Notes under the pieces: generated by a model
Databases searched by the model: none
What the model saw: the letters and a program-made list of their open reading frames with translations, nothing else
What the model was told of the DNA's origin: nothing
Part shown: piece by piece, positions 1-9,558 of the stretch
How the letters are laid out: every line of letters starts with the position of its first letter
Position numbering within the stretch: position 1 is the stretch's first letter
Origin: Achaetomiella virescens
Lineage: Eukaryota > Ascomycota > Sordariomycetes > Sordariales > Chaetomiaceae
Reading direction: 5' to 3'
Assembly: GCA_031001845.1 (NCBI GenBank)
Contig: JARNGD010000132.1
Location: 36,918 to 100,917, forward strand
DNA length: 64,000 bases
Program-made: the position numbers and the translations under genes

Positions 1-1166
1 GAAGCGCACTTACAACCCCAACCCTGGGTAAGCCTTTGGTGCGCCTTGGGTGCGCCCTGGGTGCGCTCTCCGTCACAACGACTCGCTGATAATGTACGTT
101 ATGATATTTTAAGCGGACTAAAACACCCTACGTCGAGTAGCTAGAGGAAGTGAGACGAATAGGGAGGTAGATAGAGCAGAACAATATTATTGGCCTTATA
201 GAAATCTTCGAAGTCGACCAAGTAGTAGCTTTTATAGCCATCGAAGATGAGTAGTCGATATACTCCTCTTATACGATGCTTTGTCGATTAATCAAAATGT
301 TTCAACTAATTGAGACAATCTTATTCGTAGTCCAGCCATTTTCACTCGTATAGACTCTCTATTCAGGCTAGAATCGGCTATCCTAGTATTAGGGGAAGGT
401 GGTTTTTTCCTTGGACGATGAAGAACGGCGGTATAATCTAGCTATCTATATATGCCCTAGATCACCGTAAACCTACTCCCGATTGCTAGGCTGCTTCGTA
501 TAAGGCTAACTATAGCGTTCGGAGCTTGTCATAACATTTGCGCCTAAAAGCATACCTATCGAAAACCTAGTCTCATCAAAATTGTAGATATCCCTCTCTT
601 AGATCGCGTATTTATTAACCACGTTTCATAAGCCAAAACTACGTATTTACTACGTCAGGATCTTCGCATTAGGCCCTCTAGTAATCGATTCGACATTAGA
701 AATGCGTCGTAAGCTTAGGATGCCATTTCACGAAGCCGTTCGCCTATCGGGGTCCAATACGCGACGCGTCGCATATCGTATAAAGACGATCGGCCATTTC
801 TCGAATGTCGGATAGCCGGGGCTGAAATCCTCGTATATCAAGATCGAGTACCCTCTCGAGAAGGACTTTTTCTTCTAAGTCGGTCAATTTTCGAAGGTTG
901 GCAGGCAATTCGCATCGTAGTTGCTTTCCAGCGCGTCGGTGTTGGAGCGAGGATCGAGGGATCTTATAGATCGTAGCAGCTTTTCGCATAGAAAGTTTGG
1001 GGTCTTTTTTAATAGCTTCGAGTGCAAGGATAATGCGAGTTTCTTTTGGAAGAGGTTCTATATTGTTGTGTAGAGGAAGCTGGCGAAGAAGTCAAGAGGT
1101 TGTAAGGAGAAGAAAAGTGGCCCACTCGTTATGCTGGCCCACTCGTTATGCAAGTACGTTATATAT
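1..1166 (-). mobile_element. Fot1/pogo-type DNA transposon relic (Tc1/mariner superfamily), RIP-like decay
   Basis: Reading the minus strand from about 1066 downward gives the N-terminal helix-turn-helix of a Fot1/pogo transposase (KDPKLSMRKAATIYKIP, then LRKLTDLEEKVLLERVLDLD, the CENP-B-type domain) in an open stretch at 744-989. It continues through stops and frame changes to the DDE core: near 100-240 the pieces IFDGYKSYYLVDFEDFYKA, LLYLPPYSSHFL and LLDVGCFSPLK match the second half of the family's catalytic domain. The remaining C-terminus is missing, so the copy is internally deleted or truncated at the window edge. TpA-rich, stop-rich sequence suggests repeat-induced point mutation. At 1118-1151 a 17-bp unit occurs twice in direct orientation followed by a short (TA)n run, possibly the subterminal region of the right end. 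No intact transposase remains. Confidence 0.8.
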
Positions 1167-1243
1167 ATATATATATATCTAGTCAAACTTATAGGTATCA
1201 ATGAGTCAATGATCCTGTTTAGGACATAGTTTAAGGCCTTGTA

Positions 1244-1915
1244 TTAGGCAGGATATAGGGCGCTCTTTTGATTAGCGATAATGGCCGTAGATCCGTACCG
1301 ACTAGTGGTCGTACGAGATGGAAAGGCGAGCATCTTCCGGTTGACCTCATCCTCGCGCTTTACAGTACGGAAGAGCTCGACAATGCCCCGTACCGCAAGG
1401 GTCATGCTATAGGCGTTCTGCCGGTTTACGATGTCGAGCGCGGCGGCGCCGCACTTTACCTCCCAGGTTAGGAACGGGAAGTGTATATAGTACCTGGCCA
1501 TGAAGAGAGACTGATCCCCGGCGATGAAGTCGCCAATGAATGGTGACAACTTGGCGGGCTGGTCCTCAGTGAACGCATCTCGTCTGAACCCAACAGAGTA
1601 GTCAGGCGGTGGACGGGTGCTGTTGAGGGGGATCGAGTTCCACCTTTCGTTGACGCTCTCGACGAGGCGTTTATAGTTCTTGTTCCGGAGTGCGAGCGAT
1701 TCCGAAGGAACGATAAATCTTGAGATATCTTGAATGATCCTCGACTCATTCTTATTCTCGAGGTTGCGGCAAGCATCCACGAAGATACCGTCGTCGAAGA
1801 GCGTATCCTTGGGAACTGGTTGTTCACCGCTAAGGATCTCTCTAACAAGATGTTTTCTTGCATCCGTGATACCAAATGCCTCGATTTTTGAGAGGCAATA
1901 GTGTGCATCAACAAC
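1244..1915 (-). pseudogene. DUF7924-type fungal protein, fragment with frame break
   Basis: The minus strand encodes a stretch typical of a repetitive Pezizomycotina family of unknown function (DUF7924, nuclease-like by proposal only). It contains KDTLFDDGIFVDACRNLEN, IIQDISRFIVPS, DYSVGFRRDAFTEDQ, FIGDFIAGDQSLFMA, and the family core WEVKCGAAALDI followed by NRQNAYSMTLAVRGIVELF. After LAF the frame is lost; in the next frame SVRIYGHY, the expected continuation, is visible after a TAG. The conserved sequence extends upstream of the first available Met (1780) to about 1915 and then meets a stop, so both ends are incomplete. The family name rests on recall of its conserved core. It lies next to the Fot1 relic and is best read as a decayed copy. 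Confidence 0.7.
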
Positions 1916-2412
1916 AGCATACTACTAGGCATTTCCTTTCATGCCTCGTCTGAAAGATTTAACACAGGCATCAAGGCGGAAGCTGGCTACGTCTTCAGAT
2001 ATCAATGCATTCTATCTGCAAGATGCCTGCAGCGACGTTCAAATGCAGATGTCACTAGGCAGGCATATCAAGACGACTATGGAATCCGTCATCGCTTCTC
2101 CCTGACGCATTGCGAGCATGCAGAGGCTGTGTCAAGCATGTCCACGATGTTATCACAATATAAGGCTTTGACCTATATTCGCAAAGCTGCCATGAAATAT
2201 ATAATCGTTTCTGCACCTTGTGTCTACGTTCATTGATAACAATCAAAATTGCTAACAAGGCTTTTAGAACTCCAATGCATACAAAGCTAACCCCGTATTG
2301 CCAGTGATCTTAGCGTCCGATAATTTTGATCTGAGACCAAAGCCACGAACCAAACGAAGCGAATCCTGTATTTTTTCCCCGAATCTAAAACCCTTCCATT
2401 TGCCTTTTATGC

Positions 2413-3606
2413 TTACTTCCACCTCTCCCTCTCCAGCCCCCTCATTTTCGGGTCCTCTCCCCGCACATACGCGTCTGCCTTTCCGTTATTCAAAGTCTCG
2501 TCTAGCTTCGCAATGATACCCTGCAATTCCGCCTTCCTTTTCGCGATGCGCTCTCTCTCTTCTTCTTCTGAAGCTTCGGCCTCTTGCTTTTTGAGCTTTT
2601 CGAACTCGCGCACCGCGTCTGTCCTCTTCTAGAAGCCCTCCTCCCAATCTTTCAGATTGGTGTCGTTGCCGAAACAAATTCCATACCCGTCGCAAAAGCA
2701 GCTGTGCGCCGCGGGACAGTACACAAAATAACCCGTAAAAATGTAGTGCCACGTATTTTCCAAAACGCGCCCGGAGAGCTGGTCCTCGAGATTGGTGTTG
2801 AGCAGCCACTTCCTGATAAACTCGTACCGTTCTCGCGGAACGCCCCGTATCCTCTCCCGAGTTACCATGAACTGGGCACAACATTGAGCCGCTAGGGCCG
2901 GCGGCGGAGGGATGCCCGGGAACACCTCCCTCCAGATGGCCTTCGTGAAGTGCGGCTCCTCCGGCTTGCGGAAGAAGTCCCAGTCTACCTCGGGCCGGTC
3001 GATGTGTATCCAGTCCGGGCAGCCGGGCTTGTGCTCGCAGCGACTGTTCATATACCCATCCTCGCCACCCGCTCCAGATTCAAGCGCTTCAAAGTGAGCG
3101 CGGCATCTTGGTTGAGGAGGATGTTGTTGTGCCAGGCATAGCGGTGCGCGTGGAAGAAGAGCACGATGTCGGGTAGGTCGTCGTAGTGGTCGATTATGTA
3201 CGTCAAATACACAGTCGCCTCTTTCCCTTTATTCTTCGGAACGGTCAAGGGCGCGTTGGGCTTGTCGACCTCGTAGACGGCGAGCGGCATATCAGGGAGC
3301 TCGTCGTGGATCCATTGGATGTCGTCGTGCTCCGTTTTAGCCAGCACGAGGATGTGGCTGTAGTTCGATCCTGACGGCTTTAGAGACGGGTAGCCCCTTT
3401 TGGGATGTAGACCAAGTTGCCGGCTGGCCTGGTCTCGTTCGGCGGGTTGCTGGTCGGTTGCGAGCGGAGGCACGACGCATCGTTTGCAAGGTGGAAGTAG
3501 AAGCTCACGAGGCAGAGAAGAAAAAACAACGGGAAGGACGGATAGGACACGCTGAGGACGGACCAACATCGTCGCGATGCCGCTAGAGCATAGATTACTA
3601 TAATGT
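2413..3606 (-). pseudogene. DUF3431 family membrane-anchored protein, disrupted
   Basis: Minus-strand sequence shows the DUF3431 domain: SHILVLAKTEHDDIQWIHDEL, LTYIIDHYDDLPDIVLFFHAHRY, then after a frame change CEHKPGCPDWIH and ending FTGYFVYCPAAHSCFCDGYG. Such proteins usually have one N-terminal membrane anchor; a hydrophobic stretch (FPLFFLLCLVSFYFHLA) is present just upstream but in another frame from the domain. Breaks seen: a change between the anchor and the domain near 3400, a one-base loss near 3054 (the ARMG-YMN junction), and an in-frame TAG at 2631-2629, after which a charged coiled-coil-like tail continues in frame to 2413. Function of the family is unknown. It is either a pseudogene or a gene damaged by assembly errors plus one nonsense change. 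Confidence 0.75.
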
Positions 3607-4106
3607 TGAGGTTTAGCCTATTGTCTTTTTCCTTGCTGCGGGCCGAGCGGAAGTTTTTTTTTGTGTGAGCGGGCTGCGAAAAGGGACGGAGTTTGCGGCG
3701 ACCAACAAGCGGCGGTGCAGGAGAAGCGAAAACAGTTTGCTCGGAGATCGAACCGAACTGACGAAGGAGGGAAACAACGAGCGAAGCGCTGTAAGACAGT
3801 TCTGCATCACTTCAAACACTTTCCTCGATCCGCCTCCACTATCTTACTGCTCCTACCTCAATGGGCCTTTTCTGTTTTAGGATACCACGACTGACCCCTT
3901 TGCGCGTACGTGTAGCATATAATAAGAGCAGGGAGAGATCCGCTTCGCACTGTAGAACCCATGGGGAACGTTTGCTAGTTTTAATGCTCGACAGCCACGT
4001 TTCAACAGGGATTCTTCCAGTCGCACTGTGGCGCGCCAGTGGACATCATGATCGGCGTGTTGTGCAGCGTGTGGAGATTTTCGGAGATGGCATGTCTGGA
4101 TAAGCC
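3607..4106. other. Intergenic spacer, no gene recognised
   Basis: About 500 bp between the DUF3431 remnant and the left end of the Harbinger element. It contains a short T run near 3655 and no reading frame that resembles a known family. Confidence 0.6.
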
Positions 4107-4109
4107 TTA

Positions 4110-4155
4110 GAGCCTGATTCTCCCCGGCTGCCCAGCCTGCAGGCTGGGCCAGCCT
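4110..4155 (+). repeat. Left terminal inverted repeat of Harbinger element
   Basis: This 46-bp repeat is the reverse complement of 7123-7168 except for a single-base gap after CCCCGGCTG and a two-base gap at the TGCAGGCTGG core. It is directly preceded by the target duplication TTA. Confidence 0.9.
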
Positions 4156-4266
4156 ATACAACTTTCGAAGTGGGCCAGCCATGATGTACTGGGTCCAAAC
4201 CCTGTATGCCAAGTAGGCTTACCGCCTTCCTTTTCCTGGCTCACCGCCCTCCCCACATATAGTGCG

Positions 4267-5169
4267 ATGTTGAACATCGCCAGAGTCTTCGCCCCTCTTT
4301 CCTACCTAGATTTCCACCCAGACGTAGGCAAGATGGCTGATCAGGAAGACACTCAGTCGTTTGAACGCACGATTGTCGTCTCGGCTATCGATCCTGCCCT
4401 GGAGGGTGTAGAATTCGACGATCTTATCCCCCAACCAAGCCTAGATGACGACTTGCCTCCCGAAGATGCCCCTCTATCCTTTCCATCCCTAGACCAAGTC
4501 AGAGACTCTTCTATGCCTAGGGATCAGTCGGCCCTATCAAGAAAACGAGCCTATTCGACAGACTTCTCGACGGCTAGCAACGACAATAAGAAGCAGAAGG
4601 CTACGCCATTGTTAAAGCGGGTGCCGTTCAGTCGCCCGATATAGACAGATCATGGTCTAGTTTGAGGCTTGCCGTAAGAGAGGGCTCTTCAACAGCACTA
4701 AGAAGAAGGATTACGGCCTAGTCTAGGCGGAGGTCTTGGGATACTATTAGGAGCGATGGCCACGATATCCCTGGACGAAGTAGTCTATCAGCTCAAAGTA
4801 CGATACGAACGAAGGCGCTTTCAATAATGGAAGATGCTGTGATGGATATTCGGGCGTCACTTACAACTACGAGACCGGCCTGCCCTATATGTCCGACTCG
4901 ACGTGGAGCTCTTCGTCAAGCGGCATAATACGAACTCGAAGAGTATGGTCTGGCTCAGAACAGTGCCTCTTGGAGATATTGAGATCTACCGTTCTATCTT
5001 CTTCCGAGAGCGGGCAAGCGGTAGATATATCGCCGAAGTCGACGATGCTATTGATACGCAGTCAACTACGGTGGTTGACCTCGAATCAGACGACTCTAGC
5101 CGCGACGACCCTATCCAACTAGACCCTAGTCTGATAGCGATATCGAGGACTCGGCTGTTCAAATACTAG
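4267..5169 (+). pseudogene. Second ORF of the Harbinger element, degenerate
   Basis: Plus-strand coding-like sequence starts near 4267 or at the ATG at 4333. It encodes an acidic stretch rich in D, E, S and P followed by a basic patch (NDNKKQKATPLLKR) before stops; a second open piece lies at 4903-5169. PIF/Harbinger elements normally carry a DNA-binding (Myb/SANT-like) partner gene divergent from the transposase, and this is in the right place, but I cannot see a convincing SANT domain. TAG and TAA interruptions follow the same TpA-rich decay as the rest of the element. Confidence 0.45.
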
Positions 5170-5569
5170 TGCCTTCAAAAAGGAGGTTAACGGCCATACA
5201 ACGACGAAGAATCGAGACCGATCTAGATCAAACCCTAGCTAGCGATAGCTCGGCAACGATAGATATACCTGCTTACAAGATGTCTTACAAAAGCGTATAC
5301 GGGAGCGCGATAGTACTATCCTAGCCAATAGCTTCTAGGAGACTGCTATAGTCCTTGCCGCGCTACGGCTTCCTAGCGTAGACGATATGCTCTTGCTATA
5401 GAAGATATATAGAAGCTATTTAGATATCGTTAATGATGATGAGCTATTGAATTGCATTGAGTATCTAGGGCAACCCGATGAGGGCAGTAATATGAACAAA
5501 CTAGGTCTCTCATTAAAGAAGAAGTATATAGATAAGTAGAAGATGGGTGGGATATAAGCTGTATCTTAT

Positions 5570-6876
5570 AGATAGTTCAATTTTATCATCATAGTGTTTA
5601 GCTACTAGTAAGGTTATTACGCCGCATTCCAACGTTGCTAGTTATCCTATAGTATACGCTACTGCCCACCGAATCTGGTCAGGATCACGCCCATCTAATA
5701 CCCTCATTGCCCGAGACTTTGCTAATAACAAAAGCTCTAGCTGAATTATAGACGAGGTATCTTCGTGCGTTCTATTAGGATGAAGTTATAAGTCCGGTCA
5801 CTATATATATAATCTGAACTTGTTTTCGAATATCATACTCTAGTGCCGCTACCCGAATGATCTTCCACCTTCTCTTTAACTAGCCGAATACCTGTTCAAT
5901 AACAACGCGGACGCGTATGCCGTAGGTTATATAGCTCCTTCCTGGTCTCTAGCGGCCATATAGCATTACGCTAGTCTTCAAGGTGATATCTGACGCTAGG
6001 AAAAGGCAAGACGATACCATTACGAGTCCTAAAGCTAGCGTCAACCAGGTAGTAACGGTTCTTTGAACTCGGAACGTCCTCCTAAACGCCTGGCATATAG
6101 AGTTGCATCGTTGATAGAGCCCTCTACGCTAGCGAGTATATAACTAAAGGAGTAGTCGGTTTTAATGGCGTAAGCATGTTCTACGAGACGCAGCCCTTTC
6201 TATCGCGCTACCGCAGCTATTTTCCCTTTAGTATATGCTAATATGCGTGCCATCGATAGCCCTAATATAGCCATTAAATGCGTTGAGGTGTGGTTTAGTT
6301 CGATATTAGGATCTAACAGTCATCCTCTAGCAGCAAAACGAACGCCTTATAGAGAGAGACGAGCATCGGTAATAGCTCAGTTACAACCCTGGACATAGTT
6401 GTCTGCTAATACCAAAGCGGTGGCAGTATTTCGTTGGACTTCTATATAGGCAAATATCCATAGAACTATTATAACCTTCTATTCGGCTATCAATAGTCGA
6501 GATGGCTCAAGCCTAGCATTCGACTATAGCTACGATACGAGCCGATAGAAGGTTGGCTTAGTATACGGAAGAGGTCTTTGAAATACTGCTCTAGGCCGTC
6601 GAGGATGAAGATCGCTAGCTTCCTGGCAACATCAGCCGCCGTACTGCTAGGTTGCCGTAGAAGCCTAGTATTCTGGTGGAGGATGTGGATGGCCGCGGTT
6701 GCAGTATATATAAATGCTAGAGTTGGAAAGGTATGTCGAATCCATAGCTTGTTCGTAGCCACTATGAGAAAGCGGGAGTAAATAACGACGTTGCTCATAC
6801 TATACAATAGTGCCTCCCACATCCTATCGTCGTAATCCAGTGCCCTGGGCATCGCCACATACCCCATCGTCTCCAC
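5570..6876 (-). pseudogene. PIF/Harbinger DDE transposase, degenerate
   Basis: Read on the minus strand across frames, the DDE_4-type core is visible. FNGYIRAIDGTH carries the first catalytic Asp (codon 6254-6252), followed by SYILASVEGSINDATLYA. Then RYYLVDASFRTRNG and VRYHLED carry the second Asp near 6045, and a decayed (V)IEQVFGLVK-like stretch near 5905 carries the Glu. The order and spacing match PIF/Harbinger transposases. An open N-terminal portion occupies 6876-6490. Many TAG/TAA codons interrupt the rest, so the copy cannot encode an active enzyme. Confidence 0.8.
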
Positions 6877-7122
6877 CCTAGGCTGGTGAGAGCTCTACAA
6901 CTGGCTATATCTTCGCCAGCCTGCCCAGCTCATCCTGGGCTGGCCCAGCCTGAAAAACCGGCAAAATCGGCCCACAAACTACCAAATGTAGGCATATTGA
7001 CGACGTATCCACTTCGATACATCGCGAGAGAGGGGGGTGCCAGCCTGGCTAGGGTGTGTAAAAGGGGCTCTAACAGCGGGTCAAATCGTGGCCGAATTGG
7101 GCAATTACTGGGGCGGCTCGCC

Positions 7123-7168
7123 AGGCTGGCCCAGCTGCAGGCTGGGCCAGCCGGGGAGAATCAGGCTC
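7123..7168 (-). repeat. Right terminal inverted repeat of Harbinger element
   Basis: Mirror copy of the left repeat at 4110-4155, ending AATCAGGCTC and followed immediately by the target duplication TTA (7169-7171). Confidence 0.9.
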
Positions 7169-7171
7169 TTA

Positions 7172-8092
7172 CGGATCCGTACACACGATGAGCTCCGAAA
7201 AAGGCTGTGCAACGGACTGTAACGGGCTGAGCCCTGGTTGAGCCTCGGCGACCCTCGGCCAGCCCTAACCCTTGTTGGCCCCCCTGCCCTGAACGTCAAC
7301 ACCAACATCGCGGGCAGCGACTCCATCGTGCCTGGCCCTTTCACACCGTGCCTGCCCCTTTGGGTTGTTGCCTCTCCCTCTGGTCAGGCAAAGGCCACGT
7401 CATCCATTTTGCTGTGTTCTTCCTCTTCTTCTTCTTCTTCCTTTCTCTTCAAGATTGGATATACTCGTAGAGTCGTCACCAGCTAGTTGAAATTCACTCC
7501 TGAGACCGTTACACTGCCAGGTAGTTGTGGAAACATCTAAGGAAGATGATTCCGAGTAGTTTCAATTGTTTTCAACTGGTTTGGTAGAATAAATAGGGAC
7601 TTCGTTGCGTACGTAGGATTCTGTGGGACGTTCGTATGTGGTGTACGTTAGCCTTTCCAATGGTGTTAATGGCAGGTCCGCAAATAACCTGGATGGTAGC
7701 ATCCCATAGATAGATTTGCGAGCACCGAGAGGAAGGTAATCTATCGCAATATTCTCGGGGGCAAAGCAGCACCTGCGACGTCCCTACCGTCTCCCACATG
7801 GCGCCCACGCTACATTACCGGTTGCGCCTCCCTGTAGCTCACTTTGTTTACTGTGCCTGCCATGTTCTCCCGTAGCGCCTTCCCGGCCCTTGCCATCTCC
7901 CAAGGATTCTCCAGCGTGCAGATTCCGTATATGTGACTGGCACCTGGCTTGGCAACCGCAAGATTCTTTCATCTCCACGCCTAAACGCTTCACTTTACCA
8001 TCTTCCCAGGCTTATAACACGAAGAAACAACCCGAATAGTATCCGCTTCGCGTCAACAATCCTTCCCAATCCCACCATATATCATCGCCAAC
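7172..8092. other. Intergenic region upstream of the SOD-like gene
   Basis: No gene recognised. A pyrimidine tract with repeated CTT lies near 7418-7450. A roughly 45-bp block at 7610-7655 (ATTCTGTGGG, TATGTGG, GTACGTTAG) recurs near 14582-14636, marking a small dispersed repeat. Confidence 0.55.
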
Positions 8093-9558
8093 ATGCGCGT
8101 ATCAAACAGTCTCTCACTGCTGCTGGCTGCAGCCGGCAGCAAAGTCGCTGTACAGACTACTTGTTCCGCCGGCGCGGCCCCAACGAGCAGCACAATCGCG
8201 ACCGGTGTATGTCATATCCGCCGGCTTTGCCATCTTGCGAAGACACTGTACTGACTGCCAGAAATAGCAGCGGGGTGATGCCGCAATAGTGACTAACAAC
8301 CCTCTTGGCGCCGTCTACAGGGCAGTCCTGCCCGAGTCAGCTTTCTTCAAAGACGCCTACCCCAGGGCGGCAACATCAAGGGGAAGTCACCGCTGTCGCG
8401 AACCCCGATGGCAGGGGTGTGCTCTTCAACGTGAAGCTCAGCAACTTGCCCAAGATCGGCACTGCTCTCTGTAAGCACCCACCGCCCAAAGCCATGTCCC
8501 ATCGAAATTCTATAACTGACTCTAAACTCTCAGCCTACGGCATCCACGTGAACCCGGTCCCCGCCGATGGAAACTGCACCGCAGCACTCGCGTACTTCGA
8601 TCCCTTCGTCCGCGGCGAGACGCCCAGCTGCAAGGCCGCTGCGCCCGCAACTTGCCAAGTTGGCGACCTGAGCGGCAAGCACGGCGCGATCCCGGCCGAC
8701 CAAGACGCCTGGGAGACGTCGTACGTCGACCTGTACGCCTCGACCGCAGAGGGCACCGGCGCCTTCTTCGGGAACCGCAGCCTCGTGATTCATTACCCCA
8801 ACAAGACTCGCATCACCTGCGCCAGCTTTGCCAGGGTCGACACCGACAAAGCTACCCTGCCCGGATCCAGCTCTAGCTGCAGGTCCACGGCCTCAGCTTG
8901 CCCTACGCGCGGCAACACCGGCCACAACTCGAAGGCGACGGTGGCCCCGACAGGCGCCGTGTCTATGACCTCGGGCGCAGCGGCGCCTAGCGCGTCGATG
9001 CCTGTGGTCAAGTCCGCGCCTACTATGGTCACGTCGGCGCCTACTGTGATCGCGTCGGCGCCTACTATGATCGCGTCGGCGCCTACTATGATCGCGTCGG
9101 CGCCTACTATGGTCGCGTCGGCACCTACTGTGATCGCGTCGGCGCCTACTGTGATCGCGTCGGCGCCTACTGTGATCGCGTCGGCGCCTACTGTGGTCGC
9201 GTCGGCGCCTACTATGATCGCGTCGGCACCTACTATGATCGCGTCGGCACCTACTATAGTCGCGTCGGCGCCTACTGTGATCGCGTCGGCACCTACTGTG
9301 ATCGCGTCGGCACCTACTGTGGTCGCGTCGGCGCCTACTATGGTCACGTCGGCGCCTACTATGATCGCGTCGGCACCTACTGTGGTCGCTTCGGCGCCTA
9401 AAGCGTCGGAGCCTGTGGTCACGGCTGCGTCGGGCCTGCGGGCTGTGGTCGTGGCGGCGCCTAGCGCATCGAGGCATGTGGTCGCGGCTGCGTCGAGCCT
9501 GCGCGCGGGGATTGCAGGCGCGATAGTGTTTGGCGCCGCGGCTTTGTTCATGCTCTGA
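8093..9558 (+). CDS. GPI-anchored Cu/Zn superoxide dismutase-like surface protein
   Basis: A signal peptide (MRVSNSLSLLLAAAGSKVAV) is followed by an SOD_Cu-like domain: NNPLGAVYRAVLPESAFFKDAYP, VTAVANPDGRGVLFNVKLSN, IHVNPVPADGNCTAALAYF, CQVGDLSGKHGAI, FFGNRSLVIHYPNKTRITC. A long Ser/Ala/Pro/Thr repeat (9013-9390) and a C-terminal hydrophobic GPI-type tail follow. Introns fit at 8207-8270 and 8471-8533. Two single-base losses, in the CCCC run at 8360-8363 and the GGGG run at 8380-8383, break the frame between DAYP, QGGNIKG and the rest. From recall, related proteins have YHIH and LAHLDP where this one has YGIH and LAYFDP, so metal ligands may be missing and enzymatic activity is doubtful. Likely a cell-wall protein outside the membrane. 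Confidence 0.8.
9013..9390 (+). repeat. 18 tandem 21-bp repeats (heptapeptide SAPTxxx)
   Basis: Eighteen consecutive in-frame 21-bp units encode S-A-P-T-(M/V/I)-(I/V)-(A/T). Variation is confined mostly to third positions and to ATG/GTG and ATC/GTC exchanges. A degenerate unit (SAPKASE) follows. This is an intragenic repeat that would form an extended, possibly O-glycosylated stalk, and copy number is likely to vary between strains. Confidence 0.95.

Larger units (their letters stand above)
4107..7171 (-). mobile_element. PIF/Harbinger DNA transposon, full length but mutated
   Basis: The element runs 4110-7168 (3,059 bp). It is bounded by near-identical 46-bp terminal inverted repeats starting GAGCCTGATTCTCCCC and flanked on each side by TTA (4107-4109 and 7169-7171). 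A 3-bp TWA target duplication is diagnostic of PIF/Harbinger. The minus strand carries a transposase relic and the plus strand a second degenerate frame, the usual two-gene layout. The interior is dense in TpA and stop codons, consistent with RIP. Additional GC-rich subterminal motifs (variants of CAGCCTG...GGGCTGGCCCAGCC) lie near 6905-6950 and 4140-4180. Confidence 0.88.

Noticed and set aside
8793..9551. Long minus-strand frames (252 and 194 codons) across the repeat, rich in Val-Gly-Ala-Asp or Arg-Asp-His-Ser
   Set aside because: They are the reverse readings of the SAPT heptad repeat; periodic DNA keeps all frames open.
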